From NCBI GenBank assembly GCA_026874595.1, contig CM049318.1, positions 18,832,241 to 18,896,240 of the forward strand: DNA of 64,000 nucleotides. Reading direction: 5' to 3'. The position numbers and the translations under genes were made by a program. The DNA comes from Sipunculus nudus. Taxonomy: Eukaryota; Annelida; Sipuncula; Golfingiida; Sipunculidae. Of this stretch, positions 1 through 8,984 are shown piece by piece; within the stretch, counting starts at the first letter, position 1; each line of letters opens with the position of its first letter. Below the pieces are notes generated by a model. It was not told the DNA's origin. It saw nothing but the letters and a program-made list of their open reading frames with translations, and searched no databases.

Positions 1-685
1 ATCATTGTCAATAAAATCATGCATATTGCCTATTCTTGCATTAAATTCTCCCATAAGGATAAAATTTAATTCCCCATATTTTGATACCATTTGAAATAGT
101 ATATTTTCTAATCTAAGTATACCATCAATTTCTTCCATACTGTTGTACAAGGGTGAATTTTCTGGAGCAACATATGCACATATTATCATTACATTTTTAT
201 CTGAGTTTAAAGCCTCTCCATCTAATAGCAAAGCAATTGTATCAATAAACCTGTGAACCTCAATAATTTTAAAATTACAAGTTTTTCTTATACACAATAA
301 TACACCTCCCCTTTTCATGTTTTCCCTTGCAGTTCCAAAGCAATTAAAGTCAGTAAAAAAAGCTTACAAAGTCATCAGAGTTATTAGCCCAAGTTTCCAC
401 AATACACAAAACATGACAATCTATTAACAGCTGTTTAAAATCTGTTGAGAAGAGCTTAGATTTCAGACCTCCTGCATTCCAGGATATAAAATTCGCATTA
501 TCTGTATTGTCATTAGTATCTGTGCAAGTGTTAGTTATTTGATCTATGCTTACCTCCATATTTTGTGCAAGTGCTGAGTGAATGTTAGTATCCTGGAGAC
601 AAGGTGCTGTTAATTCATCAGTTGGACTAAACCTGTTACTTGAATGCTCTGCATCTGAAAAGGAAATAAACATATGGTTTATCAT
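1..685 (-). pseudogene. LINE ORF2 N-terminus: APE-like endonuclease, frameshifted, runs off left edge
   Basis: The frame opens at 685 (MINHMFISFSDAEHSS) and reaches the endonuclease start NFISWNAGGLKSK (the Asn-containing strand), then CIVETW with the catalytic Glu. At about 345-360 a run of T's on the coding strand breaks the frame. In the neighbouring frame the domain continues: TARENMKRGGVLLCIRK, IICAYVAPENSP (the Tyr/Pro motif) and FILMGEFNARIG. The last motif is normally G-D-F-N in this family. Here the Asp is Glu, a possible loss of a catalytic residue. The domain is cut by the window edge, so the reverse transcriptase is not visible. The single frameshift in a homopolymer could be real decay or an assembly error. 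Confidence 0.85.
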
Positions 686-730
686 GTTCTCATTTTCATG
701 TGTATAAGATTTTGGACCCTGGCCTAATCC

Positions 731-1882
731 CTATTTATTTCTATCATCTCTTCCCAATGTTACTTTACTTTGAGTATCAAAATCCCATTTGAACCAAATT
801 TCATTAATACACAGTTTATCAAAAGAAAGATAGGATTCTAAATTGTCTTCTCTGGCCTTAATCATATGTGGGACCAAATTGCGCCGTGCCTCTCTTACTT
901 GATCACTAAAGTCATTTGTAATCTTGATATTACTGTCTCTCAATTTCTCTCTTGCCTGTGATAATACATTTTCTTTGTCTTTATATCTTGTGAATTTGAC
1001 AATAACAGGTCTTGGTTTCCCATTTCTGTTTCTGACTGGTAATCTATGGGCTCTCTCAATACCCAGATCTTGGTCACTATCGCACTCGAGCTCAAGTTTG
1101 TCCTTCAACACACCTCGGACCATTTCCTCACACTCCTGCCAGGATTCTCGGTTTTTACTTTCAGGAACACCGTGTATAATTACATTCTCACGACGTGACT
1201 GATTTTCAAGTTTCTCACATTTATCTTTAAGCTTTTTGTTTTCTGTTTCAACTTTATTTAGTCTTTCCTGAATATCTGTGAGAAGTTTCTGAGTGTCTTG
1301 TAAGCGTTTTGTAATCCCTGTCAATTGGTCACTGATGTTCATTTCAGATGAGTATGACTGACCACACATACCAACATCTGTATCATCAAATATTTCATTT
1401 TGACTGGCTCCAATTAACTGAGAGGACATGATAGGTACCTGTTCATGGCTTTCTGACAGTAAAGTAGCCTGAGCTGGATTGATGGAAGCAGAGTTCTTTG
1501 ACTGAGTAGGCCTGCTGGTAACATTTGGTCTGGCGCTATGACTATATGAGCTCTGTACACTGACACTCAGAGCTCCCTCTGCATCCCTAACTAAACAAGG
1601 CTGAGTGGTATTCTTACTTCTTGACCTGGTCACAGTACCGCTGTCTTCTCTGTCACTGGAACCTGCACTCTTGTCATTTACCGGTGTCATGGGGCCGGGG
1701 TTCATTTCAACATCGCCTGCAAGTACCAGTAGTAGAGCGATAATGGGGGAAGATCTCACAACCAAGCGTGCCAGGTCTCCCTTGACAACGATTGCCCCAG
1801 GCTTCCATCCTGGTATTATCGCTCGCTGCACAAACGAGCCTATTCTTGCCCTCCAGGCTTCAATACCAACCCCCATATTCAC
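731..1882 (-). CDS. LINE ORF1 protein: 2A-like N-terminus, coiled coil, RRM-like domain (383 aa)
   Basis: ORF1 proteins of LINEs bind element RNA and act as chaperones in the ribonucleoprotein. Residues 1-64 end in a 2A-like motif (LLLVLAGDVEMNPGP, residues 50-64) preceded by a hydrophobic stretch. Residues 65-184 are Ser/Thr/Gln-rich and look disordered. Residues 185-230 show heptad-like spacing with many K/E/L residues and look like a coiled coil. Residues about 231-315 begin with RRENVIIHGVPES and continue with IERAHRLP and PVIVKF, the pattern of the RRM-like domain in L1-type ORF1. A basic C-terminal segment follows (about 316-360). The first ATG of the frame (1882) is used; it places the 2A motif exactly once near the N-terminus. 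The frame is intact with no stop. If 2A works, a peptide of about 63 residues is released and the RNA-binding protein starts at Pro64. The domain order is seen; function is inferred from the family. Confidence 0.87.
   Translation of the reverse strand: MNMGVGIEAWRARIGSFVQRAIIPGWKPGAIVVKGDLARLVVRSSPIIALLLVLAGDVEMNPGPMTPVNDKSAGSSDREDSGTVTRSRSKNTTQPCLVRDAEGALSVSVQSSYSHSARPNVTSRPTQSKNSASINPAQATLLSESHEQVPIMSSQLIGASQNEIFDDTDVGMCGQSYSSEMNISDQLTGITKRLQDTQKLLTDIQERLNKVETENKKLKDKCEKLENQSRRENVIIHGVPESKNRESWQECEEMVRGVLKDKLELECDSDQDLGIERAHRLPVRNRNGKPRPVIVKFTRYKDKENVLSQAREKLRDSNIKITNDFSDQVREARRNLVPHMIKAREDNLESYLSFDKLCINEIWFKWDFDTQSKVTLGRDDRNK
1691..1735 (-). other. 2A-like ribosome-skipping motif within LINE ORF1
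   Basis: The codons spell LLLVLAGDVEMNPGP. This matches the core D-x-E-x-N-P-G-P needed for co-translational skipping between the last Gly and Pro, with the hydrophobic/Gly run that precedes active 2A sequences. 2A-like motifs are known at the N-terminus of ORF1 in APE-type retrotransposons of several invertebrates. Activity here is not shown by the sequence. Confidence 0.88.
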
Positions 1883-2005
1883 TATTACAATTCTTTATGT
1901 CCTTACCCAGATGGTAGAACTATCAATGTCTATAATTAGCAGGTTTAACTCACTTTAAACAACCTTCCCGCTCCGAGCCGCTCTCTGTACGATCTACCAC
2001 TTCTC

Positions 2006-2041
<36 letters not shown>

Positions 2042-2060
2042 TTATATATATATATATATT
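2006..2060. repeat. Interrupted (TA)n microsatellite
   Basis: Alternating TA with a few TTTA interruptions, directly next to the LINE leader. Confidence 0.95.
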
Positions 2061-2171
2061 ACTTTGACTAATAAAAAAATGTGTCCAGAATTCTTTGATG
2101 AAATGCGTGCCAAAAAAATGCACGTATAAAATGCATGAAACATTCGACAAGCATTTTCACATTGATTCGCA

Positions 2172-2540
2172 CAAGGAGATTACAGACTGGAGTATCAAGT
2201 GTCAGAAGCCTCGAGTGTCAGTCGTGCGCTAATTGCATTTAAGACCTGATAAGCCTGATTAACTCTATTGTGCGCCTATTGTGCCGCGGTGTCAGGCGCA
2301 GCGCCGGCACGGCCTTTATAAAGCGAGTCTTCTAAGCTTAGAGCAATATATCCAGTAACTGAGCGGTAGATCACTAGAATAACATGGACCGGAATTATGA
2401 ATGCGCAAATGGTTCGGGTTTTTTTTAAGAATTATGCGTTACAATATATCTAGAGAAGTCTAGAGTTCTGAAATCACCCTCGTCAGCAACATTCGACACG
2501 GCCAGACTCTCACTTGATACTCCAGTCTTTAATCTCCTTG
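2172..2540. mobile_element. MITE-like element with 29-bp terminal inverted repeats
   Basis: The left arm at 2173-2201 (starting aaggagatta) is the reverse complement of 2511-2539 (ending taatctcctt) with one mismatch in 29 bases. Outside the arms the same word 'gattcgca' occurs at 2164-2171 and 2540-2547, so the target duplication is 7 or 8 bases depending on where the terminal C/G is placed. The 369-bp body has no meaningful frame and contains a GC-rich stretch near 2281-2315. An 8-bp duplication would fit hAT or a related superfamily. The superfamily is not assigned. Confidence 0.8.
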
Positions 2541-4300
2541 ATTCGCAGAAGTTTCCGCATTAGATTCCTTTGTTGAACGAAAAGATCAAAATATGAAACA
2601 TAATTATACAGTCAATACAGAGAGACGTAACAGGAGCTTAGTAACACGTAGCAGTGTAATTGTGAAACATTTTGAGATTTGCATCAGGGAACCAGAATTG
2701 CTGTTGGTTTTGTTTAAATGAAACTAGATTCATCCCTGATATAAAAGGATATAGCGTGAGACAAAACAAATATGATCTTTTTATTTTCGCTATATCGGAC
2801 CCAGAGTCTGTGTCAATAATTACCAATAGATGGCGCGTCTGTGGAAAATTTCATTAAATTGTCAAACCAACACAACTATGCTGTCAACCTGGTTTTTCTA
2901 CCTCTAAGCCATGGCTTCGGTAGAGATATGAAATTAAGCCAATATCCAGGTGTTTCAATACAAGAGGAACCTTTCTGTTGACAGTAATACTACTACTACG
3001 ACTACTACTCCTACTACTAATAATAATGATGATGATAATTATAATAATAATATTCTTATTGATGTTATTATTTTTATTTTTATTATCAAAAATATTATTA
3101 TTATTTTAACTGAGTCAAAAGGACCCTATCAGATATCATTTTAAGACATATGAAAACAATAGAAAATTAAATAACATACGTAAACAGAATACCTTGAAAC
3201 GCAAATATCTGTATGTCATCAAGAGAAAAACGTGACAATTGGTCAATATTAATACTCCAACGTCACAGCTAGCCGTTTCAATATCCAGTCCCAACGGATG
3301 AACAGACATGCAAGATTATAATAATAAATTAATTAATTTTGCTCTGTTGAAGAGTTCAGTAAAGGTCACACTGAGACTGAATAATACAACATTGAACCCC
3401 AGTCTGTGTCTCAAAAATCCTAAAAGCTAATCTTTTCTTAAATATGTTTCTCTTGTAGCAGTTATAATGCAATATTGTGCGGGTTGACAATAGTCAGTAT
3501 TTTTGCGGCAGACAATGAACATCAACGTTTCATCTACACAATAGTCCAATAGTGATGTTGATTGTAAATGGCGACTGGAACTCTTCTGGTTTTTGCAGGC
3601 CACAGATGTGATCTACTGTAAATGATAGGCGGAGAACACGAGGTCAAAACATGGAGAATCCCCTTGACATCAACATATTGTTGTTTAATGTTAACAAGGC
3701 AAAACGTTTACATTTCTTTGCCTACTCGAATTAATAACGGAAATTACGAAAACTTGGTATGAGGTTTCTAATGGATGTATTAATTGCCTGATCCTTCCCA
3801 CTCTAAACAGCATAGAGGTCTGTATTGACTTTTACAATCTCTTTGTTGATCTCCAACCATCGATTAATTATTTACGGATCAGTACAACGCGCACATATTA
3901 TCGATTATCATATAATAAGTGATCACCGGAATTTATATCTGTATAATAATATTATCGACCTTATGACCTATACATGGGGCTCATATAGCCGCGAATTAGC
4001 GAAACTTCGAGGGGGCCTGTGTGTATGGGATGTGGTTGAGGTAATCGATTCCCTTGTGTCGAAATCTCTGAAAAAGTGAGGCTGTAATGTTTAATTTTGG
4101 GGAGATGTTTATTTTATTCAGCTAATTGTTATCCATTTACCAGTTATGTTAGGTCAAACTAGAAAATATGTAGAAGGTATGGTACAATCGAATATGAAAA
4201 ATGTGTTCTTTGCCTTGAATTGAAATCTGAAATTTGACTGAAGTACCCAAAGTAGAATTCCGGGGAAAACACAAAAAAAAAACCAATAATAGAACCGATC
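2541..4300. other. Unassigned AT-rich sequence with a short trinucleotide tract
   Basis: No supported gene. At about 2988-3110 there is a mixed tract of ACT, AAT, GAT and ATT triplets, which produces a false 64-residue frame rich in T, N, D and I. The remainder shows no repeat structure or coding signal that I can support. Confidence 0.6.
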
Positions 4301-4316
4301 AAGTGAGGCGTCCCAT
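4301..4316. repeat. Left copy of 16-bp direct repeat flanking LINE fragment
   Basis: The word aagtgaggcgtcccat is found here and again, identical, at 7811-7826. The flanking bases on both sides differ. It has the length of a LINE target-site duplication. Confidence 0.8.
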
Positions 4317-4625
4317 GACGTGGAAAATAAACATACAGTGTGCGACACAGTTAAGTGCGAAATCCGTGGGTATACAATCCAATATTCAAAACGGAGAAAA
4401 AAGCGCGAAAAAAGAGAGAAAGAAAAACTTCAGAAAGAGTTTGAAAAATTATTTGAAAAAACAAACGAAAACCCAGAAGATGAAATATCCCTTCGCAAAT
4501 TAAAAGAAGTTAAAACTCGTTTAGATGATATTTTAGATGCAAAAACCAAGGTGTTATACTCCGTTCTAAACAGAGGTGGTATGAAAAGGGTTAAAAAATA
4601 CAAGTTACTTCTTCTCTTCAGAAAA
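4317..4625 (+). pseudogene. LINE ORF2 fragment (linker between endonuclease and RT), part 1
   Basis: The conceptual product shows CEIRGYTIQYSKRRKKREKR, then a long Lys/Glu-rich helix and ENPEDE and LRKLKEVKTRLDDILDAK. This is the linker found upstream of the reverse transcriptase in L1-like ORF2 proteins. A frame change near 4570 leads into KGLKNTSYFFSSE, the start of the conserved '(K)NTxYF' block, where the LINE is abruptly interrupted at about 4625. The continuation lies 2.66 kb downstream at 7290. No endonuclease sequence is present upstream, so the fragment starts inside ORF2. It is broken by frame changes and is a pseudogene. Confidence 0.78.
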
Positions 4626-7289
4626 CAAGGCCTACAGGCCTAATGCGAACCTGTGCATATGGATATACACCAGGTATAACGCTTCAATGCTGAACCACTA
4701 CTTTTCATATATATGAACAATGCAAGTACTAAACATTTTGAACAAGAAACAATACACATTCATCACTGCTGAAATTCTGGCATGGGTGCACACAACACAA
4801 AAATTATTGTAGATGGCACCACAAAGTCTTGTATACGACAAAGCTATTTGACATGTATAAATATGCCCAATTTCAGGCTGATATATCAAATTCCTCCGTA
4901 GAATTAAGCAGGCACATACACTTTGCAAAATGGTAGATGGCGACACCTGTCTTGTGAACGAGAAAGCCATTAAAGAAACATAGACAGGTCAGAATATCAG
5001 GCCAATCCATCAAACTTACCTTAAGTCTGATGCACGGGGCTGACCAGGCTTAGGTGAGAAAGGCTGTTGCCCCGAGTGTACTGTGACAAATAACTGGCTC
5101 AGGCTACTGCACTGATGGAACTCTTGACCTGCACCTGGCTAGACTGAGTGAACTTTTGACCTGTAACTGGCTGCACTGAGTGAACTCTTGACCTATTGCA
5201 TAATCTGACACAGTTGGCAGTCTGCCAAAGCTATAAATCTGACCTTTTGCCTATTGCCAAATCTGAAATAGTAGCCACACAATTGCATAAGCTCACAGAA
5301 TGGCTCCCATGGCTCCCATGGCCTTGTGCTTGGCTGCACTGATTGAACTGTTGACCTATATTTGGCTAAACTGAATGAACTCTTGATCTGTTGCCAAATC
5401 TGAAACAGTTGGCAGTTTCTCAACCTATTCAAGAAACATACACAATCTTGGCCTGTTATGTAAGTCTGCTAATATTTATCCAACACTAACCATTTGAACA
5501 TACTTGAGAGGGCTTGCCTCTGGATTCATTTCTGTAAAATATTGAACAATTTGGCTGGACTGTTTACAAGAAGAAGACTTTTAAATTTTTTTTCAGCTTT
5601 TTCCCTGTAAAATCTAAGTAAATGCAGATAGCAAAATAAGCTGAATCCATCAACATTTGATATGTGACAGATAATTGAATAAAATTTGGGAATGGTAGCT
5701 CCTGCTATTCCTGAGAAATTATGAGTTAGTGTACAGATGATATGTAATATCATAAATCTACATTTTTTAAAAGCTTTTAAAAAACTTTCTTGTCAATATT
5801 TTCCATAGATAACCTGAAATCTAAATGTCTGGAGGCATGATTTAATGGATGCTGATAATCTGGTGCTAGGCTAGATGTATCTGCTTCACACAGCTAACAT
5901 ATATGGTAAAATGAATCAATTCAATCTTTATAATTCAGCCAAAATTAATTTTTTGGAACCATAAAAGACAATTATTATAAGAATGAATCAGGGAATTATT
6001 CTTGCAAAATATTAAACAAACTGGCCTCAGTATCATCAGTCGAATAACTTTTTGTAGGTTTATAACTCATATGGGAAAATACAGCAAAATGGCAAAGATC
6101 AGCTTCCCATAACTCAGCCAAAAATAATTGAACCAAAACCATTTGAACAAATTTGAATTATCAACATTTAAGGAAAATTAATGTGTGATATTTAAGAATT
6201 TGGCCCAGTGGTTTTTGAGAAGAAGATTTTTGTAGCCACTTAGCTAACATGGGCTGTTATGGCATATGACTAAATTCAGCTTCCCATAACTCAGCCAAAA
6301 TTCACTGAACTGAGACCATTTGAACAAATTTGAATTATCAGCATCTAAGGATAATTGATGTGTGTGAGATTTAAGAATTTGGCCCAGTAGTTTTTGAGAA
6401 GAAGATTTTTGTAGCCACTTAGCTAACATGGGCTGTTACGGCATATGACTATATTCAGCTTCCCATAACTCAACCAAAAGTCACTGAGCTGAGACCATTT
6501 GAACAAACTTGAATTATCAACAACTAAGGATAATTAATATGTGAGATTTAAGAATTTGGCCCAGTGGTTTTTTGAGTAGAAGATTTTTTTAGCCACTTTG
6601 CTAAAATGGGCTGTAATGGCATATGACTAAATTCAGCTTCCCATAACTTAGCCAAAAGTCACTGAACTGAGACCATTTTTACAAAATTTAGAAAGCACTA
6701 TCTTAGGATCATTTCTGTGCGTTATTAAACAATTTGGCCATTACGTTTCAGAGAAGAAGTTATTTGTAGCTGTCAGTATGATACGGGCACTGATGACCCC
6801 CGTGCAAAAAAGGCCGATGCAGGTGGCGCCACCAATACCTCAATTTCAGATATGACTCATGTGACCAACATTGGCATAAAATTTGGTGATGATAGCTCAA
6901 GCCAATTCTGAGATTGTAATTTTAGTATCCTTTTTTGGACAGATGACTAAGTTCAACTTCCTGTAACTCGGCCAAAAATCACCGAACTTAAACCATTCGA
7001 ACAAATTTGAGAGAGATTGTTCCAGGAATCATTCCTGTAAAATATTGGACAATTTGGCTGAACAGATTCGGAGAAAAAGATTTTTTAGTTTTTTTTTTTG
7101 CTTTTTTCCTATAAAATCTAAGAAAATGCAGTTAGCCAAAAAATAAGCCAAATCCGATAGAGTTTTTTAGATGACTAATTTTATGCATACAATTTCGTGA
7201 TGCTAATTCTTGCCGTTTTCAAGATAGTATGGGTTAACATACAGACGACGGACGACGCCACACCATCGCATAAGCTCACAGGTTCGCTA
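4626..7289 (-). mobile_element. Helentron/HINE-like element with tandem core, nested in a LINE fragment
   Basis: Short inverted repeats lie just inside both ends: gcgaacctgtg at 4645-4655 and its exact complement at 7277-7287. On the minus strand the element opens 'agcgaacctgtgagc' and is followed by 'gatggtgtggcgtcgtccgtcgt'-like sequence. It ends in a hairpin (ggcct/aggcc around 4631-4642) and 'ccttg' before T's. The insertion point is a run of T's on that strand. Short asymmetric inverted ends, a 3' hairpin, TT target and minisatellite core are features described for Helentron-associated elements, including the 'pearl' type of oysters. No replicase/helicase frame is visible, so it is non-autonomous. 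A second copy of the opening word (gcataagctcacag) at 5285-5298, matching 7268-7281, hints at two tandem or nested copies. The class is inferred; the boundaries are well supported by the LINE that resumes on both sides. Confidence 0.75.
5925..6815. repeat. ~178-bp tandem repeat, about five units
   Basis: The phrase 'cttcccataact' recurs at 6103, 6280, 6459 and 6637 (spacings 177, 179 and 178), with a diverged unit from about 5925. Each unit also carries 'accatttgaacaaattt', 'aatttggcccagt' and 'gaagaagattttt'. A more distant unit is recognisable near 6955. The array is the core of the HINE-like element. Confidence 0.9.
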
Positions 7290-7765
7290 AAAAGAAATTA
7301 TAATAGTAAAAGCATTTCGACGCTCGAAAAGATGGACCTCTAATTAGTGATCAGACAAAAATATTAGAAGTATGCCATGATTTTTACCGGAACCTCTATA
7401 AATCCAAAATAACTAATTCAAATGGACCAATAAAATGTGTGTTCTTTAACCAACCGAAAACTGCAAAACTTAAGGTTCCAGATATAGAACAGCTAAAAGC
7501 CGCTTACACTTGCAGAATGCCACTGCGCATTAAAAGAATTCAAGCCGGGGAAAAGCCCTGGACTCGATGGTTTCACATTTGAATTCTATTTATGTTTCTG
7601 GGATAATATATCGGATTTATTCTTACAGTGTATAAATTATTCATTCAGAGTTAAGTCGCTTTCAGTAGAACAAATAAGGGGCCTAATATCGTTTATTCAA
7701 AAAGATAAAAACAAAAATTTAATAAAAAACTGGCGGCCAATTTCACTCGACGTCGATGATGAAAT
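7290..7765 (+). pseudogene. LINE ORF2 fragment (start of reverse transcriptase), part 2
   Basis: This picks up where 4625 stopped: KRNYNSKSIST, then ISDQTKILEVCHDFYRNLY. After frame changes it gives LKEFKPGKSPGLDGFTFEFY and FWDNISDLFLQCIN, then GLISFIQKDKNKNLIKNWRP. These are the conserved blocks leading into the RT fingers of L1-like ORF2 (GKSPGxDGxxxEFY and xxWRPISL). Similarity ends soon after the 'RPIS' block, and the palm with its catalytic Asp pair is missing. Several frameshifts and a stop make it inactive. Together with 4317-4625 it is one LINE fragment split by an insertion. Confidence 0.85.
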
Positions 7766-7810
7766 ATTTGACATTTGCCTTCATAAACCAGTCTGAGACG
7801 TCAAGAAAGA

Positions 7811-7826
7811 AAGTGAGGCGTCCCAT
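7811..7826. repeat. Right copy of 16-bp direct repeat flanking LINE fragment
   Basis: Identical to 4301-4316. It bounds a LINE piece that lacks both its 5' part and its 3' end. Confidence 0.8.
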
Positions 7827-8439
7827 ACAATACACCTGCAATTTATTTAAAAATGGAAATGAGTAACCATGTTTGAGACATTGCGTTACATGTGGATATT
7901 TAATTACAAAAATTATATATCCTTATAAATAGAGTAGCATTTACCAAGTGTAAAGTTGCACCGGGAATTGTTGTAGATTGTATTTCCTTTCAATATTGCT
8001 GATTTTAGGGACTTTAATTTATACTAAAACTGGATCATAAAATTTCATGGAAAATTGCAGGGAAGTCGATGACGGGGGCATTCATTGATATTGACAGTCA
8101 CAGTTCTGTTCTTGGGAAATCTATACATACGTTTGAACAATAGGAGAGAAAAGAAAACGTCGATTGAAGTATCTTTTGTTGAAGTTGACGACCATCGGGC
8201 AATGACGCGTGAATTTCTGGGTGATCTATTATATCTCTTGCAAGATATACTTAAGATAGTGATCGGCTCCTAATTTTTGGAGATTTCAACACACATAACA
8301 ACCCTTTTGACTTGTATGGTCAAAACCTGATAGATTTGTTCAATAGCATGCTTTTGTCCCTAAACATAATATATGGACAAATTTAAGACTTTAAGTCCGG
8401 CAAAATCTCGACATATCCGCTATAAGTCATGTTTACTTG
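7827..8439. other. Unassigned stretch
   Basis: No gene or repeat that I can support. A 62-residue frame at 8085-8273 has no recognisable family features. Confidence 0.5.
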
Positions 8440-8802
8440 TTTTCTGTTGCTCAGGGGTAGAGCGCAGGACTCCCAGCCGGGATATCATGGGTTCGAATTT
8501 CAGCCGAGACGGTTAAGTTTTTCACGGTGGGCCCCACCCAGGATGAGTGCCCTGCAGGCCTAATGGAAAGGCTGTGCCCCACTGCCGTGTATCATCCACA
8601 ACCGGGTGCGTCTTTGGGGGTTCCTCGGTGTATGACCCAGCAGTGCAGATGATTACACACCCAGGAACCGCAGGCGCGGTAGCCACAAAGCCTGGGTGAC
8701 ACCAGGATACAAAAATAAAAATGATAGGAAGCGACTGCTACCGCCCTGTCAAGTAGTCCCAAACTGAAATGCAAACTCTGCAGATGCACATACATAGGTT
8801 AG
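8440..8802 (+). mobile_element. tRNA-derived SINE
   Basis: The head resembles a tRNA: a box A-like element (tgctcaggggta, 8448-8459) and a box B-like element (ggttcgaattt, 8490-8500), spaced as in tRNA genes. The anticodon position reads CCC (about 8472-8474), suggesting a glycine-type ancestor. A body of roughly 290 bases follows that does not fold as tRNA. It contains a partly self-complementary pair (gggttcctcggtgt near 8617 and acacccaggaacc near 8656). The cloverleaf is imperfect and embedded in a longer element, so a SINE fits better than a functional tRNA. RNA polymerase III transcription from the internal promoter is inferred. Confidence 0.7.
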
Positions 8803-8866
8803 ATTTAGATAAAAAATGGTTGCGGTTACCTCCACCAAAAGACCTCTCACTGGACGTACAACAGCC

Positions 8867-8984
8867 ACTTGAGACATCTTAAAAAAGGAAACCAGATAAG
8901 CTGAAAGAAAATGGAGACTTATTCAACTTGAGACATCTTAAAAAGGAAACTAGATAAGCTGAATGAAAAAGGAGATTAATTCAA
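8867..8984. repeat. Two-copy 59-bp tandem repeat
   Basis: Units start at 8867 and 8926 with 'acttgagacatctta' and share 'ggaaac.agataagctga' and 'attcaac'. They differ by a few substitutions and one A. They lie just 3' of the SINE. Confidence 0.9.

Larger units (their letters stand above)
1..2005 (-). mobile_element. 5' half of an APE-type non-LTR retrotransposon (LINE)
   Basis: Read on the minus strand, this block gives a short leader (about 2005 to 1883), a complete ORF1 (1882 to 731), a 45-base spacer and the start of ORF2 with an apurinic-like endonuclease domain that leaves the window at position 1. The ORF1-ORF2 order and the endonuclease placed before a reverse transcriptase are hallmarks of APE-type LINEs. 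The (TA)n tract at 2006-2060 abuts the leader and may mark the 5' boundary, but I cannot define the exact end. The clade is not certain: the ORF1 resembles L1/CR1/L2-type RNA-binding ORF1 proteins, and 2A motifs are known from several such clades. The ORF2 frameshift suggests this copy is dead. Confidence 0.88.

Noticed and set aside
1605-1958. 117-residue + strand frame
   Set aside because: It is the antisense shadow of the LINE ORF1 N-terminus.
5193-5432. 79-residue minus-strand frame with repeated LCQI/LFQIWQ phrases
   Set aside because: It is produced by short imperfect repeats within the HINE-like element.
8448-8500. tRNA gene
   Set aside because: Box A and B are present, but the cloverleaf is imperfect and the sequence continues as a SINE body without a terminator at the usual place.
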